Shown in pieces: positions 36,323-49,854 of a stretch of DNA of 64,000 bases. The stretch covers positions 5,704,001 through 5,768,000 of the forward strand of contig NC_003283.11 of NCBI RefSeq assembly GCF_000002985.6, in the 5' to 3' direction. Origin of the DNA: Caenorhabditis elegans. Taxonomy: Eukaryota > Nematoda > Chromadorea > Rhabditida > Rhabditidae. The notes beneath the pieces were generated by a model that did not search any database, was not told where the DNA came from, and saw only the letters and a list, made by a program, of their open reading frames with translations. Numbering within the stretch: position 1 is the stretch's first letter; each line of letters starts with the position of its first letter. The translations under genes were made by a program, and so were the position numbers.

Positions 36323-39117
36323 TGTATTAAATTAATTTTTTGTTTTCTACTTATTTGAACCTAATTCTGACTGAAAATTTATCACTTTGTTACTTTTTGA
36401 AACTGATCTTGTATGATCGTAGGGATTAAAAGTAATAAGTAGGTTCCAATATCCAGTTTCTGATCCTTTAAACATATCACTTGGGTTCGTCTGGAAACTA
36501 AGCTTGACATTCTAAGAAAGTCTAATGATAGGCATTATAGTGATGATCAAAACAATGAAAACAAGTAGCAAAGATCTCATTACATTTGCCAAAGTGCTGC
36601 AGAAAGGTGCGAAGAGTTGCAAGATCACTTTGTAGTAGAAATTTGACTTTTTTACTTTCCAAGTATACAGTTTCAATAAACAACATTTCAAATTCCAAAA
36701 TCTGAGTCAGTTCTCATTTTGATCCTTTGGACCCACCTACAACAACTCTCTGGATCAAAAGATTTTATAAAACTTATCACTTACTAAGTAAGCTTATCTT
36801 TTGATTTAAGCAGTGACATAGTGTCGGGTGACACATTCAGGAACCAAATAGATATGTAACATCCTGTGAGTTTAAAATAAAAAGTGTCTAGTTAGAAGCC
36901 AGCAGTTCGGAAATGTTGTCTGGGTGCCTGGGTGCGCCCCGAGTTCAAAAGGCTTCCATTTTTCACTTCAATCTACAAATTTTAATTCTTTTAATTCTGA
37001 TCATTGTACTGACATAAGCCGAAATGAATCACAAGCGCACTTTTATACAAAAGGGAATACAAATCTAGTCTATTGGAAGATAGATTTTTGATATTTTCTT
37101 GCCATAAACTTGGAATATTGGTATCTAAGATTTTCAAGGAATATGCTATTACATTCAGGCACGTGATACAACTTAAACTTTGCAATAAAAAATCATTTCA
37201 AAGCTTCAATCTTAATGTACACTTCCAAAAAAATAATTTTCATTTCCTATATGGACTTCCTCAAACACATTTTACTAATCAAATTTCTGTATATTTTTTC
37301 CGTTTCCCCAAATATATAAAATCACTTTAATTTAAATATTCTCTAATAGAATTATGGAATTTATTGGATTTCTAAAAGTGCGAAGCAACAACATAGGGAT
37401 TTGAATAGGAAATCTGAAAAATTTGAATCAAAATTTGAATCACGTGATAAGAAAGTATTAATTCTAATTGGAGTAAGCCGGAGAAACCAAAAAATAAATA
37501 AATGAATGAGTCAAAACATGTGTAGTATTAACATGTCTTCCTCTCCATTTTAGCCGTTTTGTTACTTAATCTTATCAAGGGTTCTGTTTTAGTATTAGGA
37601 GGCAACAAATTGCTCAAAAAAAGTTGTTATGTTTTGACAAGAAAGTTTGAAAAAATAAACATTTGGATTCTCGTAATTTCAACATTAAAATTTTCAAAAA
37701 CATTGTTGATAAGGAAGTTGGAAATTTTTCAGCTATTCACCTTTATAATGAGCAAAACATGTTTTCAACAGATTTAAGCAAATAATACCAAGAATTTCAA
37801 AAAGGTGTTCCTGTCTAGCTACCGTAACCTCATGTCTGTCGAAAGAAGTAAAACTTGGTACAATACTTGGTACAATAGGACCTGTCATAATTGTTTATAC
37901 CTATTCAAAATTGAGGTTTCACGGCGAAAGCGTGCGCTATCATTCGGAGAAAAAGTAACATTTCTCTTGTTTCCGCCAAAATTTTATTGACCATTTTCAG
38001 AAATCTTAGATAAGTACTCATATTTTAAAGTAGAGATATGTTCTGTTGCCAATGAAAAACTTTCTTCAAGTTCAAAAATTCCAGTCATAAAATGAAAATT
38101 TTGAAAAGATTTCACCATTCGCCCTTTTGCATTGAAAGCATTTCATAATACTCCAAAGTTCCCACAGAAAGAAACCAATGCTCCAGTCATCAGTGCATAT
38201 TGAAGTAATATTTTTCCCACGCTATGAAAAAGCACTAGCATTTGAAAATTTGTATGAAATTGGTTATAACACTGTTCAGTAACAAAAAATGCAGCTTCCG
38301 GCTCTGAACACCTTATCAATCTCTTATTATCACATGCCATGTTGTTTTTTCTAAAATCCTATTCATAGCGCTTGCAGAGCCACGTCATTTGCCGCTATCT
38401 TTATTCCTTTAGTCAGAAAAAACTTTTGTGTTCGGCAAGATGATGATGTGATACAAAACAAATTGTCTATTTAATAAGATTAGACAGAATATAGTTGAAA
38501 TGGAAAGCTAAATATGGATGCAAAATGTATCAGAAATGTGCATACGCAATGGGGTAAACTGTGTGACGAGGGACTGGCGTGGGAAAATTGAGAGCAAAAC
38601 TAAGAGTAAAACTACACATATTCTATGAACTTGTTTCAGAAATATGCTTGAAATAGATCCACATGTGAATGATTAAAATCGAAATAGATCAGGAAAGATG
38701 AAATGAAACACGTTTTTTTCAAGGGACAGCTCAGAATTTCCAGAAATCAATTTACAATTGTTTCCTTCGTTGGTAAATATTACAAAAATTTATAGCAATA
38801 TTCAATAAGACCTTTTTATTTTTTGTCTAAATGAATTACATCAAAACAGATGCGGCCAGGGCGTTCTGAAATAATTCTGGAAAACACGAGTGCAAAGTGG
38901 ATCAAGCACGCATTCATGAATTATGCGTGTTTTGATAACACTTATTCAGTGATTTGCTATATTTTCTAGAAATCGAAACCGTACTTTTCTCATGACGATC
39001 TAGTGAAAAACAACATAGTTTTGGATTTTTAAGGAGTAGATTCGTATTCGTGGCAGGCCCCAAAAAAACAATACTGGAACAAAATTGAAAAAAGGGTTAA
39101 CTATCTTAAGATTATCA

Positions 39118-39440
39118 TGTTGCGCAGCCACAAAATTTTGCTCCAAAAATACGATACGGTACACGATCTCGACACGGCATCATTCTGTCAATGACAAAAA
39201 AATGTGTTCCTTTAAAGAGTATTGCAATTAAAAACTCTCGTTGCTGAGGGGTTTTTTTAATTCGTTAATATTTATGTATGTCTTTTTATTGCTTTCAAGT
39301 TTTTTAAGATTAAAAATAAATTTGTATCGAAAAAATATGCAAACCCAGTGAAAGTTCCGCCACAACGTGAGTTTGAAATTACAGTACAACTTTAAAGGCT
39401 CACACTTTTTTGCAACGAACACAAATTTGTCGCGTGAAAT
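39118..39440. repeat. Palindromic element of the CTTTAAAGAGTA family
   Basis: CGATCTCGACACGGCATCAT and CCTTTAAAGAGTATTGCAATT on the left are mirrored by GAAATTACAGTACAACTTTAA and a CGCGTGAAATT end on the right. Same family as the elements at 11.44-11.79 and 12.23-12.46 kb. Confidence 0.6.
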
Positions 39441-42400
39441 TACCATTGGAAATGCGCGGGCGTAAAAATAATACGTAAAACGGCAAAGTGAATACGGTAA
39501 ATCTTATTCACTACATTTAACATGAAATTCTGACCAAGAAGGTTCCTGTGATCAGTCAAAATATATTAGTCAGCTTCCAATGTTTATTATTTCAATGGCT
39601 TCCAACAATGTACTTTCATTTCTCTGATTTGTGTTTTTTTTTGTTACATCCGGGTATCAAAAATTGAGAAACCAACAATGTAATCCGATTGGTAAAAACA
39701 ATAAAGATTCGAGTCTATTTTTAAAATACGCCATACCTACAAAATATGGATCTTTGGAAGAATTGGTTTAAGATTTATGACTTTAGACAAGTTGTTTTCC
39801 ATTTCCACACGTGTCATAAAATTTTTACTAAATGAAAGAGTATTTACAGTGTTCACTCATTCTTAGCTAGGATCAGATTCTGGAAATGAAGAAAAACCTG
39901 CAAGGATTTTCCTGGAAATCTTCATTTAATAAATTAATGTATCGGTTTATCGGTCGATTTGCTTACCGGATCAAATTTTCGAGATCAACGAACTTGAACA
40001 TATCCAAGTATTTTATTGATAAAGTGCTCATCATTCGATGTTTGATATTCATGAGAACAATACAAAGGTACAGGTTCAGAGCACAATCACGTTTTCATTT
40101 TTTTTTTCTTATCAAGCTGGCAGACAATAGGCGGCAGACTAATCCCAGGACGGGGGAGCACAATTAATGGATTAGCATTTGGGGAGATACGTGACATATT
40201 TGGTGACGATTCAAAAATCGCTGGAGGTAGATATTTGATGTTTTTGGAACGATAATGAAACTTGAAATGCATACGGCGACTGATTGGGTTTCTTTCATTT
40301 CAGATCGGGGTTTCTTAATACAGGAAAAATATAGAAAACAATTTGAGATAAACAATTCTGATAAGATATTTAATATATCAAACTTTGCGGGGCCTGATCA
40401 AATCTGATCATAGACTAAAAATTAAAAAGACTCAGATTTTCTTTTCAAAGGGGAAATAAATATTAATTTTCAGAACAATCTTTCAAAAAAAGTAACTCAA
40501 CATTTGACTGAAAAACAAACAGTGCTACTGGTGGAACTACATTTTCAGAGAATTTTTGGCAGATGTAATATTTTGTTTTTTAGGATGGTTAGCGGTAGGT
40601 AAACATTTTCGAAGCTTTTTGATTTTCATTTATTTCTTTGTTCGACGAAAAAAGTTTGTTTGATCTGGTTGATTGAAAAATATTTCAGTTTCTTTTCAAC
40701 AATTAAAATTTTCCAAACAGCTTTCAAAATTTTTACCTACCCATAAACAACCTAAAAATGTCAAAATTGCGTTTAAAAAAGCTCTTGGAGCAAATCTACA
40801 GGCGCCAAAAAGTGAAAAATGCACTGAAATTCAGATAGGCAATTGTTGAAGTGAAGTTCAAATGGGGCTTGTTTAGTTATATGGGTTAAATTGAAACGTT
40901 TCCTTGTTAGAGAATTTTTGAATAGTTGCAATTCATTTTGAAACATCGATTTTTTTGGGTATGTAAAATTTTCATTTAAAAAAAACTACACATTTTTGTG
41001 ATTTTTGAAATCAAAAATCAAGCAGTGGTTTAAAACACATATTTTTGCAAAATATTAACGATTCCAGATATTCCAAACTTTGGCAACAAGTTGTAGGTCA
41101 CATGTCAAGTAAACAAAATTCTGATATCATTGTTGCATATGTTTTTCTATTCATATCAATATGACATGCGCACCTGAATATCCGAACATTTCAACTGAAC
41201 TTTGAGACTTTCTCTCTCAAGTGCTTTGAGAAATGACGCAACGGAAGTTTTCATTCTAAATTATCGAATCTTCACGAGGCAGGGAGGAGACGCCTGTTTT
41301 TGAATGTGGAACATCCTTTCTAAATTAGGACGTGTCGTCGGAAGTGCTCGATAATCAGACGACGACGACGAAAAGCAGGAAATTAAAAAATTACTATCGG
41401 TCAGCTGAGAGGGCGGTTTAGGGCACGAATTTGAAAGATCAACAGGATACACTGATGTTTCTTAGAATGTGAAAGAGATCAATGAAATGCTCTGAAATTC
41501 AATAGAGGGACTTAAAAGACGGTTTGAAAAGAGACTGAGAATTTAGAAAGAAAAAACAACAATTGGTGGGAACCTTTTTTGAACTTCTCATAAATTATAG
41601 ATAATTGTTTTTGTTCTCCGAAACATTTTTTCTTTAAAGAAAAAAAAACTAAAATCTTTGGGTGAATGTTTGATTTTGATCAGTGATCATAGCAAATTGG
41701 AAAACCAAACAATTAAATTATATTTGGTGTTTCTTTTTTCCCCGATTTCTGAGCCGATCCCAGGAAAAATATAATTGGAAAAATAAATATGTGAAACCTA
41801 TATTTACACATTATTATTGTTTCTTTTGTTGCATTAAATTTGTGAGCTGCCCCCTTCCTGCAATCACATGTCGCCGGATATTCCATATTCAATTTCCGAT
41901 GGGCTATAGGAGTTCGAAAATCAGAAATTCGAGCCCACGCTCCTCAATTTTAATGTCAAATAGACGAGTTGGCTCCGGAAATGTTCTAAGGTTTTTGAAC
42001 CTAGTCGCTGGAAATTTTGAACAAGGTTCGGGGAAGAAAACAATAAATTTTGATAAAATGGTCCAAACTAACTGAACTAACTAAACTGAACTGTTTTTGC
42101 CAAGTTGGACAAAATTTCAAAAAACGGCAATCTCCAACTTTGTTGTTTGCAGCTCACTCTTGAGTTATAATGTTTTGCGGACAATTTGACACTTTTTTAA
42201 GAAATTGAAACAACTCCTATTTTTTTCTCAAGTTTTACAAATGTCTAATAAGGTATTAATTTAAAAAAAAAACTACTAAGGTTTGAAAATCTTAATGAAG
42301 AACTTTTTCCAGGGCTTTCCTCAGACCGTCAGATTCAAAGAATTCATAAATAATTGAGGAATTTCTTTCAATAAATAAAACGAATTGTAAATATATACAA

Positions 42401-43076
42401 ATGACGTAAACGGTGCATATAAAATGGGAATAAAAAGATGGATGGATGTGTGTGTGTGTGTTGAGAAACGTAAATTTAATTATCACCGGACCACGCTGTA
42501 AGACGGACACCAAAAGAAAGAAATTGGGAATGGCTCTTCTCTTTTCTTCTAAATATAAATTGTAGCAGGAGTTGAAGCAAGATGTTGAAGGAAATAGAGC
42601 AAAATTAAAAAGTTCTTGTGTTTGGGTGTACCAGAGAAGATGACCAGTTCAATTGCTTGAATTAAAGTTTCAGGGTCGAAGGTTACTGAACGTCAGGCGG
42701 CTCTGCTCAAACATCAGAGTATAAACTTGTTTCTTGGAATAAATACGTGCACAAATATTTTCCAATTTTTTTCTAGGTAAATTTGTGGATCAACAATTCA
42801 CAAGCAGTCCTTTCTAGACATGACCATCATTTAGAATATCCACGTTTGGGAACTTCGATAAGTGGATAGTGTTCAAAAAAGTGGAGTAATGCCTAGTCTG
42901 CGAAGTTTTGGCTTATGAAAAGATATTGGTTCAGAGTTAGTGGGGAGATACGGCTGGGGGTACTGAGTAGTACTGTAGAAGTACTGTATGGTTGCTGTAG
43001 GATTACTGTAGTTTGGGCAAAATTGAGTTTTTGTCTTTTTAAGGAATTTTGGGATTGTATGTTGGTGGGGGATAAT

Positions 43077-43480
43077 GAAAGCGCTTAAAATTTGATACCA
43101 GTCCCCGAAGACACACAAAAAGTTTATTTTAGGTCAGATATTAATTTTTGAAATTATGAAAACTAAATAAATCTCCCAATAAAAAATGCGGTCGTTTATA
43201 TGCCTCAAGGTCAGTTTTTTTTATTGAACTGGAAGCTTCTGGCTTCAGAAAAATTTTGTAATTAAATTCTGAAAGCGCTTAAAATTTGAAAGAAGTCCCC
43301 GAAGAAACATTTTTAAAAAAGTTAATTTTAAGTCAGATATTGATTTTTGAAATTATGAAAACTAAATAAATTACCCAATAAAAATGCGGTCATTTGTATA
43401 CATGATGGTAAGTTTTCTTGATTGAACTGGAAGCTTCTGGCACCTAGAAAAATTTTGTAATTAATTTCTGAAAGCGCTTA
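43077..43480. repeat. Tandem repeat, about 194-199 bp unit, two copies plus start of a third
   Basis: Units begin with GAAAGCGCTTAAAATTTGA at 43077 and 43271, and GAAAGCGCTTAAAAG at 43470. Each unit contains AGTCAGATATT.ATTTTTGAA, AATTATGAAAACTAAATAAA, AAAATGCGGTC and ATTGAACTGGAAGCTTCTGG. Divergence between units is roughly 10%. It lies 340 bp upstream of the ACAD-fusion start codon. No coding potential. Confidence 0.8.
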
Positions 43481-43819
43481 AAAGTTTCCGCAAATTCTTG
43501 TTGATCTGCCAAAAAGTCAAGCTAGAGGTATCTAGATTCACTCTCGTTAATATTAAAGTATCAGTAATATTTTTGGAACAGTTGGTTTTTCGATCGAAAC
43601 CAACAATAATACTGTTCCAATAATCAAAATCTTTTCATTTTTCAACACCACACTATACCCTTCCATATCTTTTTTGATTTGTATTCGACACTACATCGTA
43701 CCCTACTTGTCTTATTTTCCTTATCAAATTGACCATTTTCTCTGCCATCGCCCGCACTCACGTTTTCTCAACACATTCCCGATTGGAGATCTTTTTTTTC
43801 TGAACTCAAAATTTTCAGA

Positions 43820-46800
43820 ATGACCATCAAAGCGGTAATTTTTGACATGGGAGGAGTTATCCTCCCAGCACCAATGCACTATTGGAAATGTAAGTTTTCA
43901 TGGAAAAATTATTTGAATTTTCAGATATGCCATTTTATTGCTAGGTTCTGTTAATCAAAATATTTGTTCAAGAATACAATAATTTGAAAAAAATTCTATC
44001 ACTGAAATTTCAGCCATCGAAAAAACTCACAATCTTCGTGATGGTTCAGTGGTCGAAACAATCATCAGTAAAGATTTCTACCCACATTTCAAACTTTTTG
44101 AAACCGGACGGTTGACTTCGGAGGATCTCGATCCACTTTTCACTCATATTTACAATTTTCAGGTTTACAATTTTTTTTTTCTAAAACTGCATTTTTTTAA
44201 GCCTGAACCTTGATTTTCAGAATAATCGAGTTGGAGACATTTTGCCAATTTTTGTAGAGGTTAGCAGTCAAATCCAACACACTCCACTTCTCCCGGAGAT
44301 GGTTGAGCTTATCAAGGTTTGATTTTCATTTTGGCATAACATGGTTCTCCAGACACATCTGTTCATTTCCAGTCTCTTCGTCTTGCCGGCTACCGTACCA
44401 TCCTCATTACCAACAATTTTTATACGGATCGTGCTAGACTTTTGCCAACAGTTCCATCGCAAGTTGGACTTTTGTTTGATGATGTTCTCGAGTCTTGCCG
44501 TCTTGGTCTCCGTAAACCTGACACTAAAATTTATGAATTGGCGCTGGAAAGAAGCAAGGTAGCATTATCACATTTACAAATCTTTCAACTTTTTCGTTTA
44601 GCTTCACCCATCCGACTGTGTTTTCCTCGATGATCTGGGGTCAAATCTGAAATCCGCCAAAGAAATGGGAATCACTACAATTAAAGTTGTTAGCAGCCAG
44701 CAAGCAATTCATGATCTAGGAAATATTCTCAAGTTGAACTTCTCCTACCCACCGGAAACACGGGATTGCATTCCAAGTAATTAATTTTTATTTCTTTATA
44801 TCTAACATAAATATTAGTTGCTTCTCTCTTTTTGGCTTTTTTCATAGTTTGCTCATCGTATTTAATTTTAGGAGAAGTTCTCCCAATTGAAAAGATCAAT
44901 GAATTGATTACCAGAAGAACTGGGACTGATAACAAAGTTGAAACAATCCGCAAATTCCGTCATGGACAGTCAAACCCAACATATTACATCCGAACAGTAA
45001 GAGGGTCTCAGTATGTTCTTAGAAAGAAACCAAGTGGAAGTCTTCTACCAAAAGCTCATCAAGTGGATCGAGAGTTCAAAATAATGAATGCTCTTCAGGG
45101 ACTTGTTCCTCTCCCGAAAACACTTTTGTACGATGAAACGTTAGTTTTGCCAACTTTAAAATTCTAAGCTACAATACATTATTTTTTTAGAACCCTTGAC
45201 ACTTCATTTTATCTTATGGAATATCAAAAAGGAAGAATATTCCTGAAACCATCACTTCCAGAATTGACTCCACCAGAAAGACGTCGTGTGTATGAAGAAG
45301 CACTGAAGACGTTAGCAACAATTCATTCGGTTGATTATGAAAAAGTTGGATTACAGGACTTTGGAAGAACAGGTATATTTTAACAATTACATATTATTTT
45401 TAGAAAATTCGATTTTTTTTTTCCAAAAATATCAATTAAAGAAGGAAAATTTCCGATTTTTCGTTTTTTAAGCAAAAATCTAAATTGGAAAATTTTTCGT
45501 TTTACACTTTTCAAAAAGACTTGAAAAACTGACACCTGTGCATTTTGAAAATTTGATTAAAAAAATACGTTCATTTTGATTAGCATTTCATCAAAATATT
45601 TTCAGATGGGTACATGGCCCGTAATCTGAAACGATGGTCAGACTCCTATCAAATGGCGAAAACTGAAGAAATTCAAGAAATGATAAAACTCGAAGCGTAC
45701 CTAAAAGCAAATCTGCCAAAAAGTGGAAAATCGACTATAGTTCATGGGGATTTCCGTGTGGACAATTTGATTATCGAAGAGAATGAGATCAAAGTGAAAG
45801 GAGTTCTCGATTGGGAACTCTCAACAATTGGAGATCCGCTTTCAGATCTTGCAACATTTTTATTTGTATACTATGTTCCAAATAGAATGATACTTCTACC
45901 AGGGCTCGGAGATTACAGTGAATCTGATCTTCATAGAATGGGCATTCCAACCATCAAAGAGTGTTTGGAACTTTATGCAAAATACACAAACACGGAAGTT
46001 GTTGATCCAGAGCTATGGACTTACTACATGGCGTTTGTTATTTTCCGATTTGCAAGCATTATTCAAGGAGTTTATAAAAGATCTCAGTTGAAGAATGCAT
46101 CTTCAACTGAAGCTTCTCAGTTGGGACCACTTGTTAGAAAGCTGGCTGCTGAAGGAATGCAAATGATTTCAAAAGTTCATGCATCAAAATCTTACGGTCA
46201 ACTTACAATTATTCCATCAGGAATGTCTTTGAAAGCTCAAAAATATTACGAAATCGTTCGAGAAATTATACAAAATGATGTGATTCCGTTGGAACAAGAG
46301 CTCTTGGAGTATTATGAAGAAGGACCTCACAGATGGACAATTCCTCATCCGAAAATTGAAAAGCTGAAGGAGAAATCAAAATCATTGGGTGCATGGAACC
46401 TGTTCATTTCTGAACACATTGATCCTGAACAAAAATACGGAAAAGGCCTGACAAACGTAGAGTATGCACACATCTGTGAGCTTATGGGAAGAAGCATTTT
46501 TGCACCAGAAGTATTTAACTGTCAAGCTCCAGATACGGGAAATATGGAAGTTCTCATCAAGTATGGAAGTGAAGAACAAAAGAGCAAGTGGCTCACTCCA
46601 TTATTGAACGGAGAGATTAAGAGTTGCTTTGCGATGACTGAGCCTGATGTCGCGAGTAGTGATGCCACAAATATCCAGGTAAGGCTTTGGAGCTTTTCAA
46701 GCAGGGTCGCGATCGGAAATTTCCGGCAATCGGCAACTTCGGCAATTCCCGGTTCTGGAAATTTTCGGCAATCGGCAATTTCGGCAATATTGCCGGTTTT

Positions 46801-47953
46801 AGAAATTTTCGGCAATCAGCAATTCTAGCAATTGCCGAAATTGCCAAAAATTCGATTGCCGAACGGCAATTACCGCGCACTCCGGTTTTCAAGTCAGCTT
46901 TCTGGCAAAAGGTGCCACCAGTAAGTTGCTAAGATTTTGCCAAGAGTTACCAAGATGTACAATCAGATGTACTTTTTTTGAAGTATGTAAAAGTAGCTAC
47001 CAAATGTTAAATTATCAGCGTGGATTTCTTGCAAAAAAACTTGGCAACTTGATAAAGAAGGTTTAAAGATGCCTACATGTTGTTGCCACCGTAAAAATTC
47101 TAAATTATGCCAGCAAACTTCCAAAATATTTTATTTATTTTTACAGGGTTCCATCGTCCGTGTCGGCAATGAGTACATCATAAATGCCAGAAAATGGTTC
47201 ATCTCGAATGCTTCACATCCAAAATGTCGAATCGCCATTTTTATGGGACAAGTTTCTGGGGCAAAGCGTTCAAGAAATTTGCAACAATCAATGATTTTAG
47301 TGCCAATGCAGACGGAGGGTGTTAAAATTATCAGAAACACTCATGTTTTTGGATCACAGGATGCTCCAGGAGGACATCCAGAGATCACATTCACAAATGT
47401 TCGTGTACCAGTTGGGAATATGCTTTTGGGAGAGGGAAAAGGTTTTGAAATCGCGCAGGGAAGACTTGGGCCAGGAAGAATTCATCATGCAATGAGACTT
47501 ATTGGGCATGCGGAACGGGCAATTGATGTTATAAAAGATAGGTTATTGACAAGAATTGCATTTGGAAGGAAGCTGGTCCAATTTGACAGTTTACGAAAAG
47601 AATTGGCTCTTTCAAGATGTGAAGTTGAGCAAGCCAGATTATTAGTATTGAAAGCCGCCCATATGATTGATACAGTTGGACCAAAGGTTTGAACTGAAAT
47701 ATTTATTTTTTTCATTTAAATGTTTTCATTTTAGGAAGCAAAATCTGAAATCGCCATGATCAAAGTTGTTGCTCCAAACATGGCAATAAGCATCCTGGAC
47801 AGAGCCATGCAGCAGCAAGGAGCTCGAGGACTTACTCCATTTACACCATTGGCTTCCTTTTATGTATGGGCAAGATCTCTTCGAATTGCTGATGGACCAG
47901 ATGCTGTACACTTGGAGACTATTGCAAAGATTGAGATGAAATCGAGATTGTAA
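43820..47953 (+). CDS. HAD hydrolase / APH kinase-like / acyl-CoA dehydrogenase fusion (ACAD10/11 type)
   Basis: Ten exons give 985 aa: 43820-43889, 44014-44162, 44221-44316, 44373-44558, 44602-44776, 44872-45139, 45191-45372, 45606-46678, 47147-47686 and 47735-47953. Three domains follow in order. A HAD-like domain (about 1-220) has motif [12 protein letters not shown], then ILITNNF and [19 protein letters not shown]. An aminoglycoside-phosphotransferase-like domain (about 260-530) has [10 protein letters not shown] and [17 protein letters not shown]. An acyl-CoA dehydrogenase domain (about 570-985) has [36 protein letters not shown] and [13 protein letters not shown]. Vertebrate ACAD10 and ACAD11 share this kinase-dehydrogenase architecture and act on 4-hydroxy fatty acids. 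Activity here is inferred. Intron 8 holds a GGCAAT repeat. A broken copy of the start of exon 8 lies at 56.5-56.9 kb. I recall this gene as K09H11.1. Confidence 0.92.
46695..46905. repeat. GGCAAT-rich interspersed repeat inside ACAD-fusion intron 8
   Basis: GGAAATTTTCGGCAATCGGCAA-type words recur about every 25-45 bp with inverted versions (AATTGCCGAAATTGCC) at the right end. This enlarges an otherwise ordinary intron to 468 bp. Because several frames stay open across it, automatic predictors may run the upstream exon into it. Confidence 0.65.
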
Positions 47954-48462
47954 ACCTTTGTTTGAATTTGTATTGAAATTGTTTTATAAAGTGTCGTTGT
48001 AGTTTTAACTTGTGAATAAATCAAACAAATTTCAATTTTGAAAACTTATTATTGACAAAAATAATTTACAAAGTTTCAATGTCTTATTCTTTCCCAGAAA
48101 AGAAAATATTTAGTTTCTTTAAAACAGCCCAATTTTCCTATTATTTTGCATGAAATTTTGCCGCCTTTTCAATTTTCATGTAACAGCTCAAAAAGTCTAC
48201 ATTGTTCAACAAAATACAAGCATGCTAGCCGGCAAATCAGAAAATTTGACCTTTCAAAATTGCCGAAATTGTCGAATTGATACACAGTTTTTATTTCCTA
48301 ATCGTATATTGTATTTCAAGTGTAAATTTTTAAAATATCATTCTCAAAGTCTCAATATTTATCTTAAAATTTATTCATATTTACAATTCAATGCAATTCA
48401 ACAATTGAAACTGTCATGTGGAAAATACAATTACTCGTAATAAATATTATAAACGAATGCAA
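47954..48462. other. Tail-to-tail intergenic, ACAD fusion and phosphatase copy 1
   Basis: AATAAA at about 48015 is the likely poly(A) signal of the fusion gene. The part from 48340 on is about 85% similar to 58525-58642 downstream of the second phosphatase copy. No gene recognised. Confidence 0.55.
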
Positions 48463-49532
48463 TTAATAATAAATTTGATTCGACTCCGGAACAAGAGCTC
48501 CAAGGCATGGTGCAACATAATCAGGAACCATATCATCTCTTTCGTTCATTTGATTTTCAATGATATCTTCAATTTGATGACATCCAGATAAAACTAACAA
48601 AGTCTTCATTCCGTGATCTCTTCCGAATTTGACATCTGTGTTGGTTCTGAAATAATTCAAAAATTAAATTTAAAAGTTGAATAGAAATTAGATTTACCTG
48701 TCTCCAATCATCATTGTTCTTGATGGATTGATATTCCATTTTCTTTTAATATAATTAAATGCTGGAGTACATGGTTTTCCAACAGTCAATGGATCTCTTC
48801 CAGATGCACATTTGATTGCTGCAACAATTGGTCCAGCATCAGGAATAACAACTTCTGGATTTGGTCCTGGACATGTTTCATCTTCATTTGTTGCAACAAA
48901 CAGAACACCTTCTTCTCTTAAATAATTTGAAGCCTTCATCATTTTGACATAATCGAAATGTTTTTCGTATCCAACAACGACTGCTCCAACATTTTCTTCC
49001 AATTTAATATCATACATGAATGCACCAGATCCGTCGGCTTCATCTTGTTTCTTTTCTGGTCCATGTCCAAAATATTCAATGCCTAATTCATCCATTTCAT
49101 CACGAAGTCCTTGTTCTCCTATCAAATAAACTCGTTTTCCATCTAATCCAGCTCTGTGCAAAGTATCAGCAACAACTGCAGCTGGATTCACCAAATTGTT
49201 CTTGTTCATTTTTGAAGAGTTGTATCCCAGTTTTGCAAGCTTCTTTGCATAAACTGCACGAGATTTGGTGGCATTATTGGTGAGCACAATGATTTGTTTG
49301 TTGTGTTTCACAAGATAATCGATCAGACGAGGAGATCCTGGCATCACTGATTCACCGAGCCACAGGACACCTGAAAGAATTTATAATTAAAAATTGAACT
49401 AGATATTCTAGAAAACTAACCATCAGCGTCAAAAATGAATGTGTCAATAGTCTTCATGACCTTAGCGAAGGTATCTGGACAGAGGGGTTTCGTGGAACGG
49501 CATTTTGGATCGAGTCCGGCTTCGATACACAT
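48463..49532 (-). CDS. Phosphoglycolate phosphatase-like HAD hydrolase, copy 1
   Basis: Three exons (49421-49532, 48698-49370 and 48463-48646) give 322 aa. It is a C2-capped HAD phosphatase of the phosphoglycolate/4-nitrophenylphosphatase (PGP/PDXP) family. Motif I is FIFDADGVLWLG, motif II IIVLTNNATKS, and GKPCTPAF supplies the conserved lysine (motif III). RTMMIGDR then TNTDVKFGRDHGMKTLLVLSG is motif IV. The cap contains NLVNPAAVVADTL and AFMYDIKLEENVGAVVVGYE. Expected activity is removal of toxic 2-phosphoglycolate and similar metabolic side products in the cytosol. The ATG follows a CAATCAG acceptor. It is convergent with the ACAD fusion. Exons 2-3 and the intron between them are almost identical to the copy at 58.6 kb, whereas exon 1 differs strongly. 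Confidence 0.93.
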
Positions 49533-49854
49533 TTTTTCCTGATTGAAAAATCATTCTAATGCTGAAATAAGTCAATAAAGTTTTCATTGGACTTCACAGT
49601 GCAAAATTCTCACTGTTTTGAAGAAATTTCAGTTCCAGTTGAAAACATTCATCCAAAACCAGGTAATGTGGTCATACTACTTTGAATTGGATTTATTCGA
49701 ATATCAATGATATTTCAGTATCAAAAAAAATGAAAATTGAAATGTGTGCATTCAAATGTTTATAAACCTTTTCAAAGTTGACGGAATTGACTCAAAATTT
49801 GGGAGAAGACGTACTAAATTGTTTAAAAACAGTGTGTCGACTCAAGACAGGCTC

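Larger units (their letters stand above)
32000..43819. other. 11.8-kb region with no supportable gene
   Basis: I found no exon chain with matched phases. At 32500-32600 on the minus strand there are CTCTCTGCGCTCTC and pyrimidine-rich stretches, compatible with a promoter or 5' UTR of the four-TM gene. Isolated minus-strand open stretches at 38143-38340 and 41261-41452 (Ser-rich, with a TCG run) have weak splice context. I leave them as possible exons only. Recognised repeats: 36.02-36.32 kb and 39.12-39.44 kb palindromes, CTACCTGCC-type repeat near 34.6 kb, and tandem repeats at 43.08-43.47 kb. A non-coding RNA or long introns of the minus-strand gene could occupy the rest. Confidence 0.5.

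Noticed and set aside
36900-36960. tRNA-like stretch (GGGTGCGCCCCGAGTTCAAA)
   Set aside because: A T-loop-like GTTCAAA is present but no cloverleaf or acceptor stem can be drawn.
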